From the NCBI RefSeq assembly GCF_030035675.1, contig NC_084494.1, forward strand, positions 18,521,248-18,585,247: DNA of 64,000 bases, in the 5' to 3' direction. Source of the stretch: Rhineura floridana. Its lineage: Eukaryota; Chordata; Lepidosauria; Squamata; Rhineuridae. A program made the position numbers and the translations under genes. Shown here in pieces: positions 43,190 to 54,845 of this stretch; position 1 is the first letter of the stretch, and every line of letters starts with the position of its first letter. The notes under the pieces were generated by a model. It was given only the letters and a program-made list of their open reading frames with translations. It was not told the origin of the DNA and searched no databases.

Positions 43190-43605
43190 GTCATCAGCGG
43201 GCTCTGCTACATTTTGCCAAAGCATTCATCTTAAAGGCTTCACAGCATTTGCTCCCAGGACAGACAAAAGGAAGTACTTCTTTACTCAGCGCATAGTTAA
43301 ACGATGGAATTTGCTCCCACAAGATGCAGTAATGGCCACCAGCTTGGATGGCTTTAAAAGAAGATTAGACAAATTCATGGAGGACAGGGCTATCAATGGC
43401 TACTAGCCATGATGGCTGTGCTCTGCCACTCTAGTCAGAGGCAGCATGCTTCTGAAAACCAGTTGCTGGAAGCCTCAGGAGGGGAGAGTGTTCTTGCACA
43501 GGGGTCCTGCTTGCGGGCTTCCCCCAGGCACGTGGTTGGCCACTGTGAGAACAGGATGCTGGACTAGATGGGCCACTGGCCTGATCCAGCAGGCTCTTCT
43601 TATGT
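43190..43605 (+). mobile_element. Tail-E LINE with C-terminal coding remnant
   Basis: Encodes KRKYFFTQRIVKRWNLLPQD and FKRRLDKFMEDRAINGY, a CR1/L2-like ORF2 C-terminus, then the tail GAGAACAGGATGCTGGACTA and CCTGATCCAGCAGGCTCTTC. Best copy for assigning the tail-E family. Confidence 0.75.
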
Positions 43606-43649
43606 TAACTGGTAAATCAGCCTCAGCTGAGTATAAACATTCCTAGCCA

Positions 43650-44010
43650 CAGAAGCCACTTAGGACTTTAGTGACAAATTGGAATCCAGGAGTGCTCCCA
43701 GACGACAAACTTATTCCTTCAGGGGGAGTACAACCCCTCCCAGAATAGGCAGTGCATTTAATTCCTGGACACGGGAACCACCTGCCCACAGCACTTCTGT
43801 CTTATCAGGATTCAGTTTCTTGGCCTCCATCCAGCCCATCATTGCCTCCGGTCACCTGTCCAACTACCTCTCCTGATTCAGATGGAATGGAGAAATAGAC
43901 CTGCATGTTATCACCATACTGCTGGAATGGAGAGACAGAGCTGCTTGTCATCAGCAGACTGATGCAATGGTGAGATAGAGTTGCATGTCATCAGCATAAC
44001 AGACACATCC
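43650..44010 (-). mobile_element. L2-clade reverse transcriptase fragment
   Basis: Reading the minus strand near 43790-43840 gives AKKLNPDKTEVLWAGG, the post-YADD motif of L2. The flanking text (GCATGTCATCAGCATA in reverse) is consistent. Several disruptions. Confidence 0.6.
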
Positions 44011-44049
44011 TTGCACATGTCGGCTAGGAGAGCTAGGAGAACTTTTGCA

Positions 44050-44210
44050 AAATTTGGAGGGATAGCAGCATTTCAGTTCCCATACTGTTTTGGCAAGTGT
44101 GAATCAGGTAGGTTTGCATTAAAATGTGAACGGGACCAAATCCGTTTATCTGTACAAGTGAACACCTGTTGGGGAGGGGGAATCACTTCTGTCCATCCCT
44201 ACAATGCCCC
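44050..44210 (-). mobile_element. hAT-A left-end fragment
   Basis: GGCAAGTGTGAATCAGGTAG, AAAATGTGAACGGGACC and the end TCTGTCCATCCCTAC are the family's left end in reverse. Confidence 0.55.
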
Positions 44211-44446
44211 CTAATGACAAGCACCTATTCTCTTGGATGAGAGCCCCAGCCCTCAGATCTTAGCACGGTGCATGCAAGGATCTCTGCACTGCTGTGGAGC
44301 CAATGCTTTGTGCTGGGCTGTGGGGTAGGGAGATGAAGTATATGGGGGGAAGTTTAGAAAGGGTAGGTTAAAGCACAAAACCTTGAGGAAGGCTGGACTA
44401 AGAGAAGTTAAGCTAAAAATGTGACAAAATAGGTTGGGCTAGAGCA

Positions 44447-44825
44447 GGAGTGGGGAATATATTTCCAGCCTGAGGGCCACATTCCCTTCTAGGCAACCTT
44501 CTGGGGGCCACATGCCAGTAGTGGGTGGGGCAAGACGAAAAAGTGGGCTGAGCAATGAATTCAAATTTTACCTTTGTACGGTAAGCTAGATTCTGCGCTC
44601 ACTCACACACCTCTCTTTATCCTCCATCCAGGCGAGTAAGAGGCATTATGAAAGTTCAAGGACACATTCTAGACAGGTAAAAATATTCTGGGTGCAAAGT
44701 ACGGCTAGCAAGGAGTGTGGCCTGAGGAGAGGGAATGTGGCTGGGGAAAGGGAGAGTCCCGAGGGAGAGATGGAGAGGCTTGCTGGACCCCTTCTGGCCT
44801 CCGGGCCTGAGGTATGCACTCCTGC
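44447..44825 (+). mobile_element. hAT-B element, longest copy
   Basis: CAGGAGTGGGGAATATATTT, GGGCCACATTCCCTTC, GGGGGCCACATGCCAGTAG and CTTTATCCTCCATCCAGGCG, ending GAGGTATGCACTCCTG. Terminal repeats CAGGAGTG / CACTCCTG are inverted. Confidence 0.7.
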
Positions 44826-45880
44826 CCTACCAAAAAGCTACTTAAGCTCCAGTTGTACTACCTGTGCAAGAAAATCATTAAAAGAGAGAGCGAGAGAGAG
44901 AGCAATTGTTTGAGAATTCACACAGAAGAGGCAGCAAAATTGCTTCAAAAATTATCCTCCCCTTCTCCCCCCCTTTTTGGGGAAAGATTCCACTGTAAAA
45001 GAAATCAATTTCCCTCTGTCTTTGCAGCTACAGGATGAGCCACACAACCCTACTTTATATGGGTCCCTGCTCTCTTTTGTCTCCTCTTTCTAATCTAATT
45101 CCCCATGACTAAATAATTATGATCAATTGTTTTATTTTCTTCCAGGTTTGCTTTGAGAAATCTCTTTGGTAACCATGGGGAACCAATCATCTGGAAATTT
45201 CCTGATTAACAATAATCGCTTGAAGTTTTACAGTTGTCTCCAATGATGTTGCAAGCGTTGCATAACAAAGCCCACATTATCCTGATTGTTTTGCCTGTGC
45301 AAAAGAGGGGGGGGGGAATTATTGCAGAATCAAGGACCAAAGCACGTTTTTCCTTTCCAGTGCTCTGCTTCTGATCTTTCTGAGTTAACTTTATAATCAA
45401 AACATTTCTGTGCCCACCCTCATTAGACCTTTTGTCAGGGCGGCTTACACAACGAACAAATTCAACAAAGATAAAAACAAGTAACAAAGCAATCCAAACC
45501 CCCTTTGCACCAGACTGGGAGGGAGGGGAGCAAGGGATTGGATTTGGGTGGAGTTGTTCTTCTGTCCAGCCCTGCTGGCCTGTACTAGCCTCCAGATGGC
45601 TGCCATTTATGGAGTGATGCCAGCATCATCCCACTGGTGCAGAGCTCCTCAAGGTGACCTGTGTGCCTACTCAGTCTGCTGTCCTGGTGCTAACTGTTGA
45701 TGAGCAAATTCAAGGACACTGCTGCTCTTCCTTGTTAGGGTTCTTAACCTTTAAACCAGACTTAGACTTGACAGCCCTTCAGACAGAGGTTGTCTTTAAA
45801 CAGCTGAAAGCTGGCAGAAGCTGAATTGTAACAGGGTCCTTGTTGAAGGAAAACACTTTACATTGGATACAATCACACTA
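44826..45880. other. Mostly unassigned; (GA)n and an unnamed repeat
   Basis: A GA-rich run lies at about 44882-44903. 45640-45810 resembles 9755-9880 (unnamed family). 45090-45300 is repeat-free with ordinary composition. Confidence 0.35.
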
Positions 45881-46485
45881 AGGCTGTCTAGTCACCTAAG
45901 CAAAGCGTTTCCATTGGCCACACCTGGAGGGGCAACAGGCTGATCCACCAATCAGTTGCAAAATCTGTGTGAAACCCTGCACTTGAGCTGCTCCCACCAG
46001 GTTTTAGAGTAAAAAGGGATAGGGTTTGACTAGTGTCATGTGCCCCCATTTTCAGAAAAGAGAGGTGGAGATGCACTGGAACCAGCAGAACAGTAAGTGT
46101 GTCTCTACCCTGAGACTTTGACTTTAAGAAAACAACAAACTGGCATTTATTAAAGGAAATACATGTTTTATAGGAAAGATCCCTAGTTCTGGCTACTTAA
46201 GGTAGAAATGTAACAAGGCATGATTGCACCTGCATCTCAAGAGAAGAGCATTCCAAAAGGTCTCCAAGGGAGGAGTGGAAGAAGAGAGAGAAGGGAGTAG
46301 GAAGTGAGGTCAGCAACTCTAAGAGTATCAGTCTATCACTGGAAGATGGATCAACACAGGTTAGAAAGAAAGAACTGTCCAGGAAGCATGGCGCTCCCTC
46401 TCTCTGTCTACTCTTTCTCATGCAAACACATCAGCCTTCAGTACAAGCTAAGTTGCACCCTACTGCTTCCAGCCCACCATGCAGA
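45881..46485. other. Unassigned intronic sequence
   Basis: No repeat family or convincing frame recognised. Confidence 0.3.
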
Positions 46486-46649
46486 CAGTGGGGACTGGTG
46501 GCTCTGATGTCCGTAGGGCAGTGAATCCATTCCAGGTTTTAGCCCAAACTTTCAAAGAGCTGTCCAAAGTGCTGAAACCTATTCAGCACTTTGGACAGCT
46601 CCCTGTGAATTAACTGCCTCACTCACATCAGAGCCACCAGTCTCCACTG
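46486..46649. mobile_element. hAT-C hairpin element, clean copy
   Basis: 164 bp. CAGTGGGGACTGGTGGCTCT pairs with AGAGCCACCAGTCTCCACTG at one mismatch, and CAGCACTTTGGACAGCTC pairs with GAGCTGTCCAAAGTGCTG near the centre. The flanks CATGCAGA and TTTGCAGG share 5 of 8 bases. Confidence 0.75.
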
Positions 46650-46973
46650 TTTGCAGGGGTGGTGGTGGTGAAGGGCATCTTGCATAGGGCCTCCTGAAGT
46701 CTGGCACCTTGCCTGGACATACAGGTAGAGGCTCAAAGCAAAAAAGAAAATTATGGAGGAAATGTGGGATGGTGGGAACAGATCTGAAGAATGAAAGAGA
46801 AGTGACACCACATAGAAACTCCGGCAGAACAGGTTAAGATGGCTGAGGGTCATGAAGTCAGAGGAGGAAAGATCATGGGTAGGGAAGGAATGGGAAATAA
46901 GGAGACAGAATGGAGCAAACCCACAGAACCTTGCATATGTGGGACACCCATCAATATTAAAATATCACAGACA

Positions 46974-47175
46974 TAGGGACATAGGAAGCTGCCTTATATT
47001 GAGTCAGACCATTGGTCCATCAAGCTCAGGATTGTCTACTCTGACTGGGAGCACCTCTCCCATGGTTTCAGGTTGGGTACATTCCCATCCCTACCTGAAG
47101 ATGCTGGGGGTTGAACCAGGGACCTTCTGCATGCAAAGCAGATACTCTACCACTGAGCTGCTATGGCTCTTCTCC
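46974..47175 (-). mobile_element. tRNA-derived SINE, well preserved
   Basis: Minus strand: AGCTCAGTGGTAGAGTATCT (box A), GCATGCAGAAGGTCCC, GGTTCAACCCC (box B), and the body ending in TAAGGCAGCTTCCTATGTCC. Confidence 0.8.
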
Positions 47176-47671
47176 ACTTTGTCATTTCCAGTGGATATTC
47201 CCCCTAACATTATAATTTTCAGTGGAGGCAGTTCATGTATTTAGCTGCAAATCAATGTCACTGAGTGGCAGCTTTTGAAGCACCCCCTCCCTTCCACTGT
47301 CTTAGGAACATCATACTGCCAAGCAAGGTGGAAAAAATACTCAGCTGATCAAAGCTGAAGCTCTTCCTTTAGGGATTATGTGTCACCTTGATTTTGATCT
47401 ATGGCTGCCTGCTGCACAAGGCCAGTGGGAGAGTAAAGTCTTGCTGGCTGGATTCCAGCCTGAAGCTTCTTGCCGGTGAGAGATTATCAGACTAATGCTG
47501 TGAACATTATCATTCATCTGACATAGAGGGGGAAATATCCGAACACTTGGGACATGAGCTATCAATGAAGCTTACCAAGAGAAAATGGGCCGTTGTCGGC
47601 GTCTTTGTTCAGATTCATCCCTGTTTCCAGTCTCTAACTGAATGGATAAAATGCAAAGGGTAGGACTAGCA
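47176..47671. other. Unassigned intronic sequence
   Basis: Nothing recognised. Confidence 0.3.
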
Positions 47672-47785
47672 CAGGGGTAGCCAACATGGTGTCCTCCAAA
47701 TGCTGTCAGTCTATAACTCCCATCACATATTATGGGAGCTGCAGTCCACCACATCTGGGGGGCTCCATGTTGGCAACTAGCAATA
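47672..47785 (+). mobile_element. hAT-D element
   Basis: CAGGGGTAGCCAACATGGTG, CTATAACTCCCATCAC, GGAGCTGCAGTCCACCAC and GGGGCTCCATGTTGGC. Confidence 0.6.
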
Positions 47786-47960
47786 CTACATGCCCAGGAC
47801 ATTTTGCTACTTCAGGTGAAGGACAAGATGATGCCCCCCTCTGCCCCCCACTTTCCATATACAGAACCCAACCAGACTGTCAGCTGAATTTTAATTCAAC
47901 ACCGCCTCCACTGTTGGAGGCTGTATGCCTCTGGGTGCCCGGTGCCGGGAACTGCAAGTG

Positions 47961-48363
47961 CAGAGCGGTAGTGTAGTGACAAATTCAGAAGTGCCGAGTC
48001 CCTTCACGGCCCTCACTTGCTTGCTGGCTCTCTCATCTCCACACTCATCTGTCCTTCCCACGCAGGCCTTCTCCCACAACAACAGACATCTGTAGGAACC
48101 AATCGGCATGAAAGGGGAGTGTGTTAGCTACTAAGAAGAGTCTTCTCAGTAGCTGACTCACCTCCTTTCACTCTGATCAGCTCCAATCAGCAGGAAAGGA
48201 CAAGAAAACATGTTAGAAGATTCTTCTCAGTGGCTAATACACTCCCCTTTCATGCCGATTGGCTTGTAGGATGCTGGCACAGGATAGGGACCCTGCTGAG
48301 ACACTGCTCCTAAAAAGGTAAGGGGTCTAAGATACCCCAAGACCCCAGATGACTACATCTCTG
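47961..48363 (-). mobile_element. IR-H inverted-repeat element
   Basis: Central arms CCAATCGGCATGAAAGGGGA and TCCCCTTTCATGCCGATTGG are perfect complements about 105 bp apart, and the pairing continues with mismatches for about 48 bp. Ends CAGAGCGGTAGTG and ACTACATCTCTG form a short terminal inverted repeat. The flanking octamers do not match. Relative at 23647-24100. Confidence 0.65.
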
Positions 48364-48500
48364 GTGGAGAGACTGCTGTTGTACTCAGGTCCTTCTTGCA
48401 GGTGTCCCACAAACATCTGCTTGGCCATTTTGAGTACAGGATGCTGGACTAGTTGGCCCTTTGGTTTGATCCAGCACGGCTCTTCCTAATATAATACATT
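48364..48500 (+). mobile_element. Tail-E LINE 3' end, truncated
   Basis: GTACAGGATGCTGGACTAGT and GATCCAGCACGGCTCTTCC. Confidence 0.55.
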
Positions 48501-48554
48501 TATAATTATACTAGAGCCTGGATTATCTAATGTGGCTGAATGTTGGAAGATTTA

Positions 48555-48925
48555 GGACAGGCAAAATAAATAACTTCATAACCCAGCACATAGTTAAACT
48601 ATGGAATTTGCTACCACAAGATGTAATGATGATGTAACCAACATGGATGGATGGCTTTCAAAAGAGGTTAGATAAATTCATGGAGGATAAGCTATCAATG
48701 GCTGCTAATCACGATGGCTATATATCATGTCTGGTATTAGAGGCAGGATGTCTCTCTTCCACCAGTTTCTAGGGATTATGAGAGGGAGACTGCTTATTGT
48801 GCTCATGTCCCACTTCTGAGCTTCCCATTGCCATCCAGTTGGCCACTGTGGGGACAAAATGCTAGACTAGATGGGCCTTTGGTATGATCTGATTCAGCAT
48901 GGCTCTTCTTACATTCTCATGTTTC
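48555..48925 (+). mobile_element. Tail-E LINE with C-terminal remnant
   Basis: AACTATGGAATTTGCTACCA, TTAGATAAATTCATGGAGG and CTAGACTAGATGGGCC. Older than the 43190 copy. Confidence 0.65.
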
Positions 48926-49024
48926 TAAGGATTGAGAAAACATGGCAAACAGTCTTAGGTAGCAGCATCAATTTGCCACTGGAGATTATCCAGGCCCACT
49001 GGAGATGTCTAGCCCAATGTCCAC

Positions 49025-49464
49025 TAGGGGTGGAAAGATCTGTCAGTTTTGGTTCTCTCAGTTTCTCATCTTTCCAATCTTAAATTCAGTTCTCCACATT
49101 TCTGCAGCAATTTGCTTATTTTTTTCAGAAAGAAAAATCCTCATGAAAATTCTCCAGCATTTTAGTGCAAATTTCTCCTAATAAACACGTTTTTTTGTAG
49201 ACAGTTTTGACTAATGTCGACATTTTGCAAGCCATTTCTTGTCATATAATGCATGCTTGCATGTTATATTCATTTTATGTACACTTTCCCCTGATATATG
49301 CATTTTTGTAATCATTGATTTGTGGGCGAACTGCATCTCAAAATTCGAACAAGGGCGAATTTTGAAAGATGGCTATGTTTCACTTCTCACATTGTTTTGG
49401 AAAGAGCGAATCTGATAGATTCAGCTTCAAATGTGAACTGAATTAAAATTCTAAGCCATCCCTG
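49025..49464 (-). mobile_element. hAT-A element, full length
   Basis: 440 bp from TAGGGGTGGAAAGATCTG to TAAGCCATCCCTG. Flanked by ATGTCCAC (49017-49024) and ATGCCCAC (49465-49472), 7 of 8 matching. Confidence 0.85.
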
Positions 49465-49472
49465 ATGCCCAC

Positions 49473-49884
49473 ACATGCACAGTTTTTAAAAGACCGAAGG
49501 TTGCTTTTCCCTTTGTCTAAAATACCAATCTTCCTGATTAATTTTATGACTTTTACCCAGTATGCATCATCAATTGGTAGAACTCTCTGCCTAACATTCC
49601 CTCCAACACAAGGGGTATTTAAAGTTGGCATCAAGGTTACGTTTCAGACTGCAGAACTGGATTTCACTCATAATTAGTCTCTCCTGTAATGAAGAGGCTT
49701 GAAGCAATAAAGGCAGGGACACCGCCTGCTGGATGGACATGCGCCTGATTGATCATCCTGCCTTTATCTCTTTGCTCAGAGCAAAGCAAATAGTGTAAAA
49801 AGACACAGCAGTACAGTTGCAATTTGAACACACTGCAGCCAGTGAATCCAAAGATTAACTTCAAACATTCCTTTTGCCGCATGG
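49473..49884. other. Repeat-free stretch, possible conserved noncoding DNA
   Basis: No repeat or coding frame. Contains CCTGATTAATTTTATGAC and CATAATTAGTC homeobox-type sites. Confidence 0.3.
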
Positions 49885-50106
49885 TAATAAAGACAACACA
49901 TATTAAAAGAAGGCTTGATAGGTGCCTGACACCTGGGCAGTATGTTTCTGAATACCAGTTGCTGGAGACCACAGGAAAGGAGAATGTTCTTGCGCTCAGG
50001 TCCTGCTTGTGGGCTTCCATAGGCATCTGCTTAGCCACTGTGAGAACAGGATGCTGGACTAGATGTGCCTTTGGCCTGATCCAGCTGGGCTCTTCTTATG
50101 TTCTTA
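49885..50106 (+). mobile_element. Tail-E LINE 3' end
   Basis: AGGCTTGATAGGTGCCTGAC, CTTGCGCTCAGGTCCTGC, GAGAACAGGATGCTGGACTA. Confidence 0.65.
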
Positions 50107-50125
50107 ACAGTAAGATCCTATACAG

Positions 50126-50460
50126 CAGGGTTAGGGAACAAATGGTCCTCTGTTGGACTCAGACTCCCATCAGCCTCACTCAGCATGATCAATAGTCAGG
50201 AATCATGGGTTTGTAGTTCAACAGTATCTGGGGAGCTACAGCTTCCCCATCCCACTATCCCAGTTTCACATAATGGAAGTCCCACTGAATTTAATGGGGT
50301 TTACTCCCAGATGAGTAGGTGTTGCAGGGATGAAGAACCAGTGGACCTCCAGATGTTGTTGGACTACAACTCCCTTCATCTCTGACCATTGCTGGCTGGG
50401 GCTGGTGGGAGGTTTTGTCCAGCAACATCTAGAGAACCACACATTCCCCATCCTTGGGGT
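50126..50460 (+). mobile_element. Two hAT-D elements with an IR-J fragment between
   Basis: First copy 50126-50258 (CAGGGTTAGGGAACAAATGG ... CTTCCCCATCCC). Second copy about 50318-50460 (CAGGGATGAAGAACCAGTGG ... CATTCCCCATCCTTGGGG). 50262-50316 holds CACTGAATTTAATGGGG and TTTACTCCCAGATGAGTAGG. Confidence 0.6.
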
Positions 50461-50477
50461 ATATGGTTGCAGCCTCT

Positions 50478-50657
50478 GGAAAGGGCTGTATCTAAGTGGT
50501 AAAGCATCTGCTTTGCATGCAGAAAGTGCTAGATTCAACCCCTGGTATCTGAGGTAGGATTGGGAATATCCCCTGCCTGAAACCTTTGAGAACCACTGCT
50601 AGTCAGTGTTGACAGTATTGAGCTTGATGGACCAATACTGATTTAGATGTTGGCTTT
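50478..50657 (+). mobile_element. tRNA-derived SINE
   Basis: Head GGGCTGTATCTAAGTGGTAA, GCATCTGCTTTGCATGCAG, GATTCAACCCC, then the body to GATGGACCAATACTGATTT. Confidence 0.75.
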
Positions 50658-50709
50658 AAAAACTAGGCAAAATTAAAAATACAATGCACTGTAATTAAAA
50701 TCAACAGTA

Positions 50710-51030
50710 TGCCATTGATTGATTGATTGATTGATTGCATTTGTATACTGCCCCATAGCTGAAGCTCTCTGGGTGGTTTGCAACAATTAAAAACATTAAA
50801 AACAAATATACAAATTTAAAAACACATTTTTAAAAAGCAATTTAAAAACACATGCTAAAATGCCTGGGAGAAGAGGAGAGTCTTGATCTGGCACCAAAAA
50901 GATAACACTGTTGGTGCCAGGTGCAACTCATCAGGGAGATCATTCCATAATTTGGGGGCCACCATTGCCATTGTAGTCAGGATGGAGAAATTCTGTTCAA
51001 CTTCCATAACTGTTCTGGGACTCTGACTCC
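50710..51030 (-). mobile_element. L2-like LINE tail with (TTGA)n
   Basis: TTGATTGATTGATTGATTG (50715 onward), reversed hairpin-like CCCCATAGCTGAAGCTCTC, A-rich UTR and GGCACCAAAAAGATAACAC. Confidence 0.6.
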
Positions 51031-51034
51031 AAGT

Positions 51035-51160
51035 TAAGAACATAAAAAAGAGCCCTGTTGGTGCAGCATCCTGTTCTCACAGGGGCCAACCAGGTGCCTA
51101 TGGGAAGCCCTGAAGCAGAACCTGAGTGCAATAGCACTCTCCCGTCTGGTGATTCCTGAT
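51035..51160 (-). mobile_element. Tail-E LINE 3' end
   Basis: GCAGCATCCTGTTCTCACAG, AGGTGCCTATGGGAAGCCC. Confidence 0.6.
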
Positions 51161-51334
51161 GACTGATATTCAGAGGTGCATTATAAGCAGCAGTGGAAGG
51201 AGGAACCTCAGCACCCTGAGGAAAAGAGCAGTTTGCAATTTAGTTCCTATTGCCAACCAGCTCAAGCGGATTTTGGAAAGAGGCTGCCCTTGGGCACGGG
51301 AGGATCTAGCCCACTGAATGCTATCCAGCAAGGA

Positions 51335-51550
51335 TAAGAACATAAGAACATAAGAAGAGCCTGCTGGATCAGGCCAGTGGCCCATCTAGTCCAGCATCCT
51401 GTTCTCACAGTGGCCAACCAGGTGCCTGGGGGAAGCCCGCAAGCAGGACCCGAGTGCAAGAACACTCTCCCCTCCTGAGGCTTCCGGCAACTGGTTTTCA
51501 GAAGCATGCTGCCTCTGACTAGGGTGGCAGAGCACAGGATGAAACCTATG
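51335..51550 (-). mobile_element. Tail-E LINE 3' end, well preserved
   Basis: CATAAGAAGAGCCTGCTGG, AGTCCAGCATCCTGTTCTCA, AGCATGCTGCCTCTGAC. Very close to 43445-43605 in reverse. Confidence 0.7.
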
Positions 51551-51809
51551 ACCTCCTTGGCTCGCCTTTTGGGGGGAGCAGGCAAAGGAAGGCACTGTTT
51601 AACACCTGGCTGGCTTTTGCCTTGAGCCAGTTGCCCATTCCAGAGCCGGAGGGAGATTTTCATCCCAAAGGGGCTTCTCCACTGTCTGCATTGCAATAGG
51701 CTGGTTGAGTATTAGCTTGTTACAGATCTGTACGGTTACAAAGCTATGGCCCTTAACCCCATGTGCTGCTCACTTTTGTCATCATTCCAGTGGTGATGAG
51801 GGAGAGGTT

Positions 51810-51975
51810 CTCTCATGACCTGATCAGGTGATCTCAGGTGGTCTCCCTCTCAACCTCAGCTTCCATATCTGCAATATGGGGGATCATAATACCAACCTAG
51901 CTTGCAGGGCTGTTTTAAGCATAACAACCAAGCACATGGAGCTCTTTGAACACTCCAAAGCACTATTTAAATGCT
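51810..51975 (+). mobile_element. MIR-like SINE, old
   Basis: CAACCTCAGCTTCCATATC, TGCAATATGGGGGATCATAA and TTTGAACACTCCAAAGCACT follow the MIR order (pyrimidine block, ATATGGG, L2-type tail). Confidence 0.6.
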
Positions 51976-52139
51976 TGGTTTTGGTGAAAGGGAGAAGTTC
52001 CATCTTGAGATAGAAGCTCAGGGGAGAAGCTGCTGGAGAGCAAATGTCCATAACTGACCATTGTCCAGGATCCATTGAATGCAACCTGCAAACTGCAAAG
52101 GTATACTTATTCTCACAACTCTGTCCTATATAATTATAC

Positions 52140-52520
52140 TTATTTATTACTATTTAATAATAATATGAACAATAATGTTGTTGTTGTTTTCAGCCTCTCT
52201 GGTGGAATGCAGGTCCCAAGGTGGGCGACATAGAATTAAAGATACAAAACATACATAAAACCATACAGACTTTTAAAAATAGAAAAACATACCAAAATCC
52301 ATAAACAAATCCATAAGATTATTAAAATCATCAGTACAATGGCATAAAGGGTAGAAATTTAACCAAATGCTTGCATAAAAAGATGGAACTTCAGCGGCCG
52401 TCTAAAAACGGGAAGAGAGGGGACTGATCCTCCCTCACAGGGGAGGGCATTCCATAGTCTAGGGGTTACAACCGAGAAGGCTCTGTTGCGAGTATTCATC
52501 AGTCGGGCTTCAGATATAAT
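52140..52520 (-). mobile_element. L2-like LINE tail
   Basis: TTATTACTATTTAATAATAA, reversed hairpin region, A-rich UTR and coding remnant with GGGGAGGGCATTCCATAGTC. Confidence 0.55.
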
Positions 52521-53782
52521 AGGCACTCACAAAAGGCCCTTTTCCCATGTAATGGGTATCATTCATTTGAACTAACAGCAGACTCATTCTCTGTGGATCC
52601 TTATGTGGCCAAAATGGAATCACCTATGTCTAAGAGGGAGCTATGGGGAAACCTCTAGGTTTGCTGCAGTACAAAAAAAACTTAAGGAAAGAGGGGGGAC
52701 CCCCCAAAATACAGCCCAATAGTATTTGAGCATGCTCAGTGGCCGTATAATGCTGACTGCTAGGTGGGGGGGGAGGTACCATAAAATAAGGGGGAGGGGA
52801 AAGGAATGAGTATCCTAGAAAAGGGCATGGGTGGCTGGAACACTAAAGAGGAGCAATCCAACATTTTGCAATTTTACAACGGCTGCAACATTTGGTTGGA
52901 GGTCCCACTTGTTGAATGAATGAGAGGATCTGCTTTCACAGTTCCCAGATCTGATGGTAACTTTAATGATTTATCCTTCCACTCACTAAAAAAGTTAGTA
53001 GTTTTGTTTTTTAAAACTTGGGTCCTCCCCCACTCTCCAGTATTTATTCAGTGTGAAATGAGCCGACAGCCTGTACTTAAATATCCCTGCTATGTTTGGA
53101 ATCGCTCTCTCTCTCACACACACTACTTGTTATGGATTTGCAAACACCTGTCTTAAAATCTTCCATTTGTACACTCATTATTGGTTTCTGTCTCCATTTC
53201 TATGCTTATAAGTGACTTGCAGATGAAAGTCTCTCAGCAAAATGTGAAGAACCACAATGCAGCCCTAGCATTAGCTAGAGACATTTCAGCTGTCAAACAG
53301 GAGTGCCCAATTAACACTTGCAACTAAATTGGGAATCTGTGGAAATGATGATGGCTTCTGTTGTATCAATCATGACAAAAAAGAGGGAAAGATAAAAGAT
53401 CACACAAACTAGTTTCATATCTTTTTATTTTTAAAAAAGGGTTTGTCGTCCAAACCTATTTTTAATTGCCTATGTGAAAATGATTATGTTAAATTGCTGT
53501 GCTGTAGGAACATCAACTCTGCACCAAGACAAGGAGAATTTTATTTTGTCAGTCATGTAACTTTGCATCTGTTTGGCTATTTGCTTCATTTATTTGCATC
53601 ATTTATTCTACTGCTTATAGAGAGTGGCAAAGAATTATGCAAGACACTGAAACCTTCCCCATCAGTCTCTGTAGCTTCTGGAATGTCAACCAGCATTTCC
53701 TATTCATTTGCAAGCCTATCGCTGTAGCCATGAGGACTAGAAAATTGCTTCCTGGGAATGGGGAAGAGTTAATGCCCTTCCT
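52521..53782. other. Mostly repeat-free intronic sequence
   Basis: No repeat family recognised apart from CTCTCTCTCACACACAC near 53106 and G/A runs near 52690-52800. No convincing frame. Confidence 0.3.
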
Positions 53783-54104
53783 GAGACAATATACAAACTG
53801 AAACACAGCTATCTTTCAAAATGAACTCTTCTCTGAATTTTGTGATGCAGTTCTCCAACCAAAACAAGGTGTAAAAATACATATATTTGGGGAAGTGTGC
53901 CACAAATGCATTATATTAGTGAAGGTGACATACAAAATGTGTTACATTAGGGAAAATTGCTTGCAAAAATGTGTCTGCTTGGAGAAATATGCACTAAAAA
54001 GCTCACACATGTTCTTAAGGACTTTAAAAAGTAGCAAACAGAAGTGGAAATGTGGCAAAATGAGCTTAAGGTTGGGGGGAAAATGGACAAATTCATCCAT
54101 CCCT
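53783..54104 (+). mobile_element. hAT-A element, left end missing
   Basis: GAAACACAGCTATCTTTCAA, GTGTAAAAATACATATATTT and the right end AAATTCATCCATCCCTA. Confidence 0.65.
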
Positions 54105-54179
54105 AAGATCAAAGCTGCAATTCTTTTGGTCCACAACAGCTGAAGTACACAGTTTCGAACCACTACAAGTGGTTTCCTT

Positions 54180-54425
54180 GAAATGTAGGGAATATTCTGT
54201 TTAGTCTATTATGTATATTATGTTTTTTTCTTGTATTTCTTGTACTTAGTTTTATATGCAATGTTTATATTAAGTTGATACTAGAGAGGATGTTTTGTTC
54301 AGTTAACTGTATTTTATTGTTTTTTGTAGTTGTTGCTTTAAGATGTTTGGACTTGTTGTACACCGCTTAGAGTTTTATTTAAATATAAGCGGTATATAAA
54401 TGGACGAAATAAATAAATACAAGTA
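54180..54425 (+). mobile_element. L2-type tail with clear 3' hairpin
   Basis: T-rich UTR, then ACCGCTTA pairing with TAAGCGGT (54362-54393), ATATAAATGG and AAATAAATAAAT. Confidence 0.65.
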
Positions 54426-54769
54426 TGGATAAGGTAAGTAAGGTAAGTAACTTCCCACCCTCATCCCCCTCCCCCAATTTTTAGAATGCTAAATTCAGCT
54501 TCTAGTGTAATCATGCAGTTGTGGAATACATCTAACCCTCGGGCCCACAGCATGTGGCTGGCAGCTGTCTGAAGAAAACAAAACACCAGACCAAGTAAAC
54601 TATCTTTTCCCTCTATATTCAACTGGTAGTTAGTGGTCAACTCTCCAAAATTATATATGCCTGAACGCTCTATGCATTCAAGCAATGTTATGATCACATG
54701 ATCAACTGGTTCACATGACCACCACACAACACAAGATTTCATATTGGAAGCAGAATCTGAATCTGCCAT

Positions 54770-54845
54770 TACGTATCCAGCTTCCTGTGTACCCGGGGCC
54801 CTTTGCTTGCCAAGCAGATGCTCTGCCACCGAGCTACAGCCTTCC
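54770..54845 (-). mobile_element. tRNA-derived SINE head
   Basis: GCCAAGCAGATGCTCTGCC and ACCGAGCTACAGCC, the tRNA-like head in reverse; the body is diverged or absent (54430-54770 unassigned). Confidence 0.5.
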
